A stretch of DNA of 64,000 nt from positions 1 to 64,000 of the forward strand of contig JAHLKC010000093.1 in the NCBI GenBank assembly GCA_025449115.1, written 5' to 3'. The stretch is from Chytridium lagenaria. Its lineage: Eukaryota; Chytridiomycota; Chytridiomycetes; Chytridiales; Chytridiaceae. Both the position numbers and the translations under genes were made by a program. Below, piece after piece: positions 58,201-64,000 of this stretch. The notes under the pieces are model-generated. The model ran no database searches. It was not told where the DNA came from and saw only the letters and a program-made list of their open reading frames with translations. How positions within the stretch are numbered: position 1 is the first letter of the stretch; each line of letters begins with the position of its first letter.

Positions 58201-61200
58201 CTCCCCCTTAACTCTCGCAATCTCGTCCCCGGCAGCCTTAACACCCGCCTCACTTCGTTCTCTCACCTCCCCAACCTCCTTCTCAAGTCTCTCCTTTTCC
58301 TCCTTCCAAACCGTCTCCACCTTCTTCATCTCCTCCCGTCCTCTCACAACCTCATCCGCCATCAAATCCCTTTCTCTCTCAACAACCTCAAACCGTCTCC
58401 TGATCTCCTCAATCTCAACCTCCTTCACAACACCCTTCCGCCCCTCCACAACCTCTCTTTCAGCCTCAGCAACCCGTTTCTCCAGCTCCCCAATCCTTCC
58501 ATGAAGCACAGCAGCCGCCGCGTTCGCTTCAGCGTTCGCAGTCTCATACCTCCTCACATCATCACTCCTTAACCCCTCAATCTGAGTCACCCTTTTCCTA
58601 ACAACCTCCACTTCACTCAAGAGTCTCGCCCGTTCCTCTCTCAACCGTTCAACCTCCATCTCAACCTGTTTTGCAAGCGGTGTTTCCTCATTCCCCATAC
58701 TCCTCATCCCAACCTGCCCCTCCCCCTTCGCCATCATCTCCTCCAACCCACCAAAAGCCTTAACCTCCTGCCTCAATGCCGTCAACTCCATCTCCTTCAC
58801 CTCAATCTCCATCTGGAGATGTGCCGTCAAACTCCTCAAATCCTCAACTTCCCCTTCCACCTTCTCAGCCCTCTCCCTCGTTTCCCTCATCTCCCCCAAT
58901 ACCCCCTTCAACTTCTCCACCTCCTCCTCCAGCTGCTCTTTAAATGTTTCCTTCCCGGAAATTGCTGTCGCAAGCTCAAACTCCATCTCAGACATTTTCT
59001 GCAATCGCTCATCACTCCTCATCGTACTTTCTCGAAGCCGTTTCTCGAGGTCAACCGCAGTCCGTCGAAGACTTTCAAGCTGAGAATTCAAGACCAGGTT
59101 ATTCCGTCTCTCCGTCTCATACGACTCCCTAGCATCAACCTCTCTCCTCATCACCTCCTCCACCCGTCCCTCATACGCATCCCTCATCTGCTCAGACCTC
59201 AACGTCAAATCATCCACTTGACCCTGAAGATCCGTAGCCTTAGTCCTTGCCGTCTCCAGCGCAACCTCAACCTCCTTCGCCCTCCTCAACAATGCCCCAA
59301 AGTTCTCCCTCTGTTTCGCTAAATCCATCTCAACACCCTCCTTTGCCACAACAACCTTCTTCGTCTCCTCCTCAACTTCCCCAACCTTCTTCTCCATCTC
59401 CCCAATCCTCCCCAAAAGCTCTTCCTCCCTCCCCTTCAACTTATCCACCTCCTTCTGAACTTCAAGCCTCGCCATTCTTTCATCCCTCAATCCAGACTCC
59501 GAAACCGCCGCAGCGCCTTTAGAAATCGCAACTTCCCCTCTTAATCCCTCTAAAGTCACCTCCGTCCTTCTCTTCTCTTCCTCAAACTCCCCAACCCTCT
59601 TCTCCAAAACCTCCTTCTCCTCAAGAACCCTTTTCACTCTCTTCACCAACACCCCCCTTTCCAATTCCGCATCCCTCACTCTCTTTTCCAACCCCTCCTT
59701 CTCCTTCTCCCCCTCCTTCACCTTCCTCTCCCACTCATCCCTCTCCTCAACAACTTCCTTAACTCTCTTCACCAACCCCTCCCGTTCCCTCTCCCCTCTG
59801 CAACCCGTCCCTCAAGCCCCTCTCTCACCCCACCTTCCTCCTTCACAACCTCCCGAACACCCATCAACTCCCGTTCAACCCCAACCCGTTTCTCCACATT
59901 TTCCATTATTCTCTTCTCAAGATCATCCCGCTGTCGTTTGGCACTCGTCAGCGACGCTGTGAGTGATACAACCTGATCCATCAGCAGTGACACAGTAGCT
60001 TCTCCGTGCTCGGTGTCACCTCGGTTAAGAACAGGGAGGATCATGTCGGTTTGAGTTTCAGCAGGATGTACTTTAGGGGGCGGGAGAGGGGCCGGTTCAG
60101 AGGTAAATGGTATAGCGGCAGCGAGGTTTGACATTAATAGAGCATTTTCAAGGGTCTTGACTTTTTTACGGAGAGACTCATTCTCGCCGTCCAGTTCACT
60201 GACCTATGATAAGCGCAATAAAAAGAAAAATGTATTAGATTATTAATTGTTAAAAATGGTGAAAGAAGACGGAAATAAACCACAAGGACAATGTAAGGGC
60301 GGATGGAAACAACAAGTATGTTAAAGGGTTAACAAAAAAGTAAAGGAAAACCTCAGTGAAACCAACCTTTTCCTCCAAATACTCCATCCTAGCCGCCTCT
60401 TTTGCAACCCTCCGTATCTCCTCCAAAACTCCCCCAGCCACGGTCTCCCTCTCCCTCTCCCCCTCCCCAACACTTGTCGCCGCATTCTGCCCCGCCGCAA
60501 AACTCTGCAACATCATTCCAAGACTCCGTCCCCCATTCGCCCTCCGAATCTTCCACGTCCCGCCCCACCCCCACCTCCCTCCCCCTCAGACGCAGCGACA
60601 ACCTTCACAGCCTCACTCGCTCTCACCCTAACCTCCCTCATCTCTCCCCTCACAACCTCCACCTGCTCCTCAAGCATCCCGCCCGTCGTTCAGCCTCCCC
60701 ACATCGAACTCGACACGCAACAAGAAGCTGTTCCGTAATCTTTCGTTTCTCCTCGACATTTACAACCTCACGTTCCTTTTCCTTCAACCGCGTGGCGAGA
60801 AGATGAACCTGCCGAGAGAGCGGCGTGGCGGCCGGAAACTCAAAGTCATCTTCCTGGCTTTCCCGTGTTCGCGGAGATGATGTTGTCTTTCGATGCGGCG
60901 ATAATGGCCCATTTCCTGTAGGCGAGGCAACCATCTTTGGTCCCTCATCTGTCGGCGAACCCGGTGACGCAGGCTCAATGTCCTCCTCCTCATGTCTCCT
61001 AGGGGACCCCCCATCGGATGACGCGGTAGAAGGCAACGACGAAAACGATAAAAACGCCCCCCGTCCTCTCATCCCATCCCCACCAACCCGTCCCGTCTCC
61101 AACCTCCTTAAAACATGTGGGGGCGTAAAAGGAGTCACCCTATCGTCCGGCTCCCTTCTTGAAACCTGTTCCTCCAATTCGCGAACCCTCATTTCCATAT

Positions 61201-62725
61201 CAACAACTTTAGCGTTCCGCGCATCAAGCAGTGCTTGAAGTTTGGAAACCAGTTCGTTGGTGGATATCTGGTCGGGTATGGAATTGATGGAAGGGAGGTC
61301 ATCACGATCCGAGCCGGCGGCGTCTCCGCAAACAGATACCGTGGACGTAGATGCCGACATAGCCGTCACAGGTTCCACCGCATCCCAAACGGAGGCAGAC
61401 GAAGACACAAAAGAAGATGACCCAAGGGAAAACCTCCCCATGTTGATCCCCTCCTCACGTTTCAAGTCCGCAACAGCATCTCTTGGAGTCTGCTCAAAGA
61501 CTTGCTCAACGTCCTTTCTAGGAGGCCGAGGTCTTGTCCTGCCCACAACTACCTCTTCCTCCTCATTATCCTCCATCCGTTCTTCTCTGTCTTCCCTTTC
61601 TTCATCACGCCTAGTGTCCCTAAACGGCGACCCCCCACCTCCTCTCGGTGCTACCGACGGCGCACGTCCTCTCGATCCTTGCTTCTTCCCGCCCTTCAAC
61701 CAATTAATCCCCCTAGGCGACGTCGGCGACCCACCCGTTGGTGACTCCACAAGCTCCACCGCAGGCCCCCTAGGCGGCGTAACAACCCTCTCCCCAGACC
61801 CCGTCGAGGTCCTCGAGAGCCCCGTTCCGACACTCGGTCCAGCAGCCGAAATAGTAAAATGCCCTCTAAATAATTTCGCAAGACTCGGAGGAGGCGCACC
61901 ACTCGTCTTGTTTGTCTCAGCCATAGCATCATTCTCAAAACTTAACCCCGCACTATTCTCCTTGGTCGCAAGATGCTGCATTGAGAAATACTTTCGACGG
62001 CCAAGCCTTGGAGATACGGATGCTTTAGGTGATGTCTCCCAAAGGGAATGCACGGAGCTCCGGACAGGAGATTGTTGCTGGTCCCCAAAGATACCCATTG
62101 GATCGACTCGAATGCGATCCGCTGAAGCCGAATTACGGAGTCCTCGTTGTCGTTTTCTTGCGACATCGAATGTGGGTGTTGAGTCGATACGGAGGGAGGT
62201 GGGGGAAGATTGTTGTGATGAGGATGGGGAGGATGGGGAAGAGGCGTGAGAGCGGGCGGAGGCTCGAAGACGTTCGCTGACTTCACGGTAACGGGTTTGG
62301 GCATCAAAGGACTGGTTGGAGATTGTGTCAAGTCTTGAGTTTGATTCTAAAAGAGGAGATTAGGAGGATTGAATGTCAGCAAGTGCCGAGTGGCAAAGGG
62401 AGGTGGATCAGGAAAATTCGGTTTAAGAGGAACGAGGTGAGGGGAGGAGCATGCAAAGACATGCACAAAGAAACATGTATAGAAAAGATGCTTTACAGGC
62501 ATTTACAATATAGAAAAACATTGAGAAACAAAGAACAGAACACTATGGAGATGACGCACCTTCCAATTCTCTGACCAACGACTCTCTTTGTTCCTTCTTT
62601 GCTCCAGCCACCGAAACTGGCAACATTGCAAGCGCTGCACTAGCCTGATTTCGACGCTGAAGTTCGGCCCTCATTCTATTCTCCAAGTCTTCACTATAGC
62701 ACCTAGAGCGGCTTCCTCCTACCAT
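55262..62725 (-). CDS. Giant coiled-coil protein (golgin/centrosomal type), about 2,300 residues
   Basis: The N-terminal third (62725 to about 60650) is Ser/Pro-rich and disordered, with basic and acidic patches; a first coiled coil appears near 61190 (LVSKLQALLDARNAKVVDME). From about 60700 to 55300 nearly every heptad fits a long parallel coiled coil, Glu/Lys/Arg-rich. Two introns split it: about 60202-60352 and about 57190-57238. The frame changes near 60690, 60550, 59775, 57775, 57440 and 55645. An 11-residue repeat (KEEGDRRVKEA-type) lies at about 57895-58000. The C-terminus ends RHSWFGAGGF. An upstream mini-exon at 62878-62958 (MIGDSYSSAASSTSSPG) with a GTAAGC donor could be the real start, but I could not find an in-phase acceptor. 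Length and composition fit tethers or scaffold proteins; no specific family can be claimed. Confidence 0.6.
57895..58000. repeat. 33-bp tandem repeat in the coiled-coil gene
   Basis: Repeated CACCCTCCTCTTTAACCTCC-type units on the plus strand; on the coding strand they give an 11-residue KEEGDRRVKEA unit. Eleven residues is a hendecad-like spacing, so the coiled coil is kept. Confidence 0.65.
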
Positions 62726-63570
62726 GATGGGTTAGAATAGCGGCTTGTACAAGGCTTCTTTGGTGACAGTGTTGACCACCTCCACATGCATTAAAAGAAA
62801 ATGGCACATTGACCAGCGCAAATGAGTTGAGCAGAAGAGAGAATACAGACTACATAAGAGACAAAGAATATGCTTACCATCCGTAGCTGCTGAACCACAT
62901 CGCCCCTCCCAGGAGAAGATGTAGAAGACGCAGCAGAGGAGTACGAATCCCCAATCATCGGATAAACGTATTTCTTACACTATCGGATACGTGAAAATGA
63001 GCACTCAACCTCCAGGTGTATGTGTGTGTGGTGTAGGAATGATTTGCTGGTTGAGGTGTGAAGGAGGGGTGATGCAGTGCTGGATGAGGTGTGAAGGAGG
63101 GATGATGGTTTTTTCAACCTCTCCTCTCTGATGCTTGGGGTAATGAAAAATTGTCGATGTCGGAGACTGATTCAAGGGCATGCATTTGGTGGTGGCTGCT
63201 TTGCAGGTTTGACACATGGTGCTTGTTTTGGGGGGACGGGAGCGGAGGGTGAAAAAACAACGTTTTCTGTTGCATGCCGCAAGGATTCGTGATGAGGCAT
63301 GAGGATTCACGTTCGTGTGTATTCCAGTGTACTGGGCGTGTGTTGGTGTGGAACTAGATATACGCGAGTGATATTTTACAGGTATCATGGAGAGAAAGTT
63401 CAAAGGGCTGGGAACGCAGCATGTATGGGCTTGTTGGGAGAGGCGTGTGAAAGGGAGAAGGAAGGCTGGAGATAACAACGATTTCAATAAGAGCTTCATT
63501 CGATCAAGGGGAGGCAAGTTGGTATCAATGGGAAAAAAAGAATGCGCAACTTTTATTATTGAATAGCACA
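62726..63570. other. Intergenic, with a 33-bp-spaced direct repeat
   Basis: TGAGGTGTGAAGGAGGG-type sequence occurs at about 63051-63070 and again at about 63084-63103. A candidate 5' exon of the coiled-coil gene lies at 62878-62958. The long reverse open frame at 63005-63571 shows no motif and is not called. Confidence 0.4.
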
Positions 63571-64000
63571 TTAATTGAAAGAAAAGACAATATGATATGA
63601 AATGCGTGCAGGAAAAGGTTTAACAAACTTGGAGGGTACACCGCTAGAGAACATCCAGTTAAAGTGCGCCTCTAGCCACTCGAACCCAACTCTTTCGTCT
63701 CCGCCCGCCAGAAGTCAATATCCGGCTACAGTCGTAGCATTTTTGATCTCTCCAAGAACGTCTTCAAATAGTTCAACTCCCCAATCGACGTAAACTGATC
63801 CTCGATAACCGCCGCCTAAAATGCCATCGCATTCACCTTTCGCCCAATTTCCCCAACTGATCTGCACGGCCACACAGCATCCCTACGATCTATCGAATCA
63901 AGTGAGGTTGTTCTTCGTCAACGCGAAAGGAGAATGTGGAAGTATAAGAAAACGAGATGCACTGCAGTGTATTGAAAAATAAATGGGGAACCCCGTCATC
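63571..64000 (-). CDS. Unknown gene, 3' part, runs off the window
   Basis: On the minus strand a protein-like frame from about 63885 to 63715 includes GYRGSVYVDWGVELFEDVL, and a second frame from about 63680 to the stop at 63571 includes HFNWMFSSGVPSKFVKP. One frame change near 63690-63720 joins them. No domain is recognised, and the 5' part is outside the window. Confidence 0.4.

Noticed and set aside
59247..59522. Pro/Ser-rich forward open frames opposite the coiled-coil gene
   Set aside because: They are antisense shadows of Glu/Lys-rich codons.
9411..62725. Programmed ribosomal frameshifting as the cause of the many breaks
   Set aside because: Too many sites, no shared slippery heptamer or downstream structure, and different gene families affected; missing bases explain it better.
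63005..63571. 188-residue reverse open frame
   Set aside because: Composition is His/Pro/Thr-rich and repetitive, overlapping a direct repeat; no domain seen.

Overview
The window looks like nuclear DNA of a fungus, most probably a zoosporic (chytrid-type) fungus. Genes are split by many short GT-AG introns (41-90 nt is typical), poly-T and AT-rich stretches separate them, and the protein families are fungal: an OPT oligopeptide transporter, an S10 serine carboxypeptidase, a wax-ester/diacylglycerol acyltransferase, and several F-box and ankyrin proteins of the kind expanded in chytrids. The chytrid assignment is inference. No rRNA, tRNA, CRISPR array, insertion sequence or phage gene was recognised.

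Layout. 1-1166: 3' part of an unknown Cys/His-rich gene. 1167-3775: AT-rich intergenic DNA with palindromes and a hairpin cluster. 3776-6408: WS/DGAT acyltransferase with frame breaks. 7046-8845: decayed or badly read unknown gene. 9411-14103 (-): very large F-box/ankyrin gene. 15077-16793 (-): ParB/serine-kinase-like gene. 18157-20089: unknown basic protein. 20723-21713: aldo/keto reductase. 22405-23376 (-): F-box gene. 24229-26522: secreted protein with two related halves. 27079-28789 (-): F-box/ankyrin gene. 29550-30555: repeat and coiled-coil protein. 30646-32013 (-): leucine-rich acidic-tailed protein. 32266-35761 (-): OPT transporter. 37954-39567: membrane protein with Cys-rich ectodomain and SH3 tail. 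40161-43209: alpha/beta hydrolase. 43756-45643: PB1-UBA protein. 46289-47670: possible TIR-like protein. 49156-52341: M28 glutamate-carboxypeptidase-like gene. 52593-54803 (-): S10 carboxypeptidase. 55262-62725 (-): giant coiled-coil protein. 63571-64000 (-): end of an unknown gene.

How the genes relate. There is no operon and no clear gene cluster. Recurrent themes are peptide scavenging (S10 carboxypeptidase, M28 carboxypeptidase, OPT transporter), ubiquitin-linked adaptors (F-box and ankyrin proteins, PB1-UBA protein) and cell-surface or secreted proteins.

Most notable property. Many clearly conserved genes change frame at single points, and where the family motif is known the repair is one missing base, usually a G or C in a short run. 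Examples are the aldo/keto reductase near 21380 and the Zn-binding Glu-Glu motif of the M28 peptidase near 50921. Other genes (the secreted protein, the SH3 protein, the acidic-tailed protein, apparently OPT) read cleanly. Either the assembly carries uncorrected indels or many genes are decaying; I favour indels. CDS coordinates for the affected genes are therefore gene spans, not single open frames.
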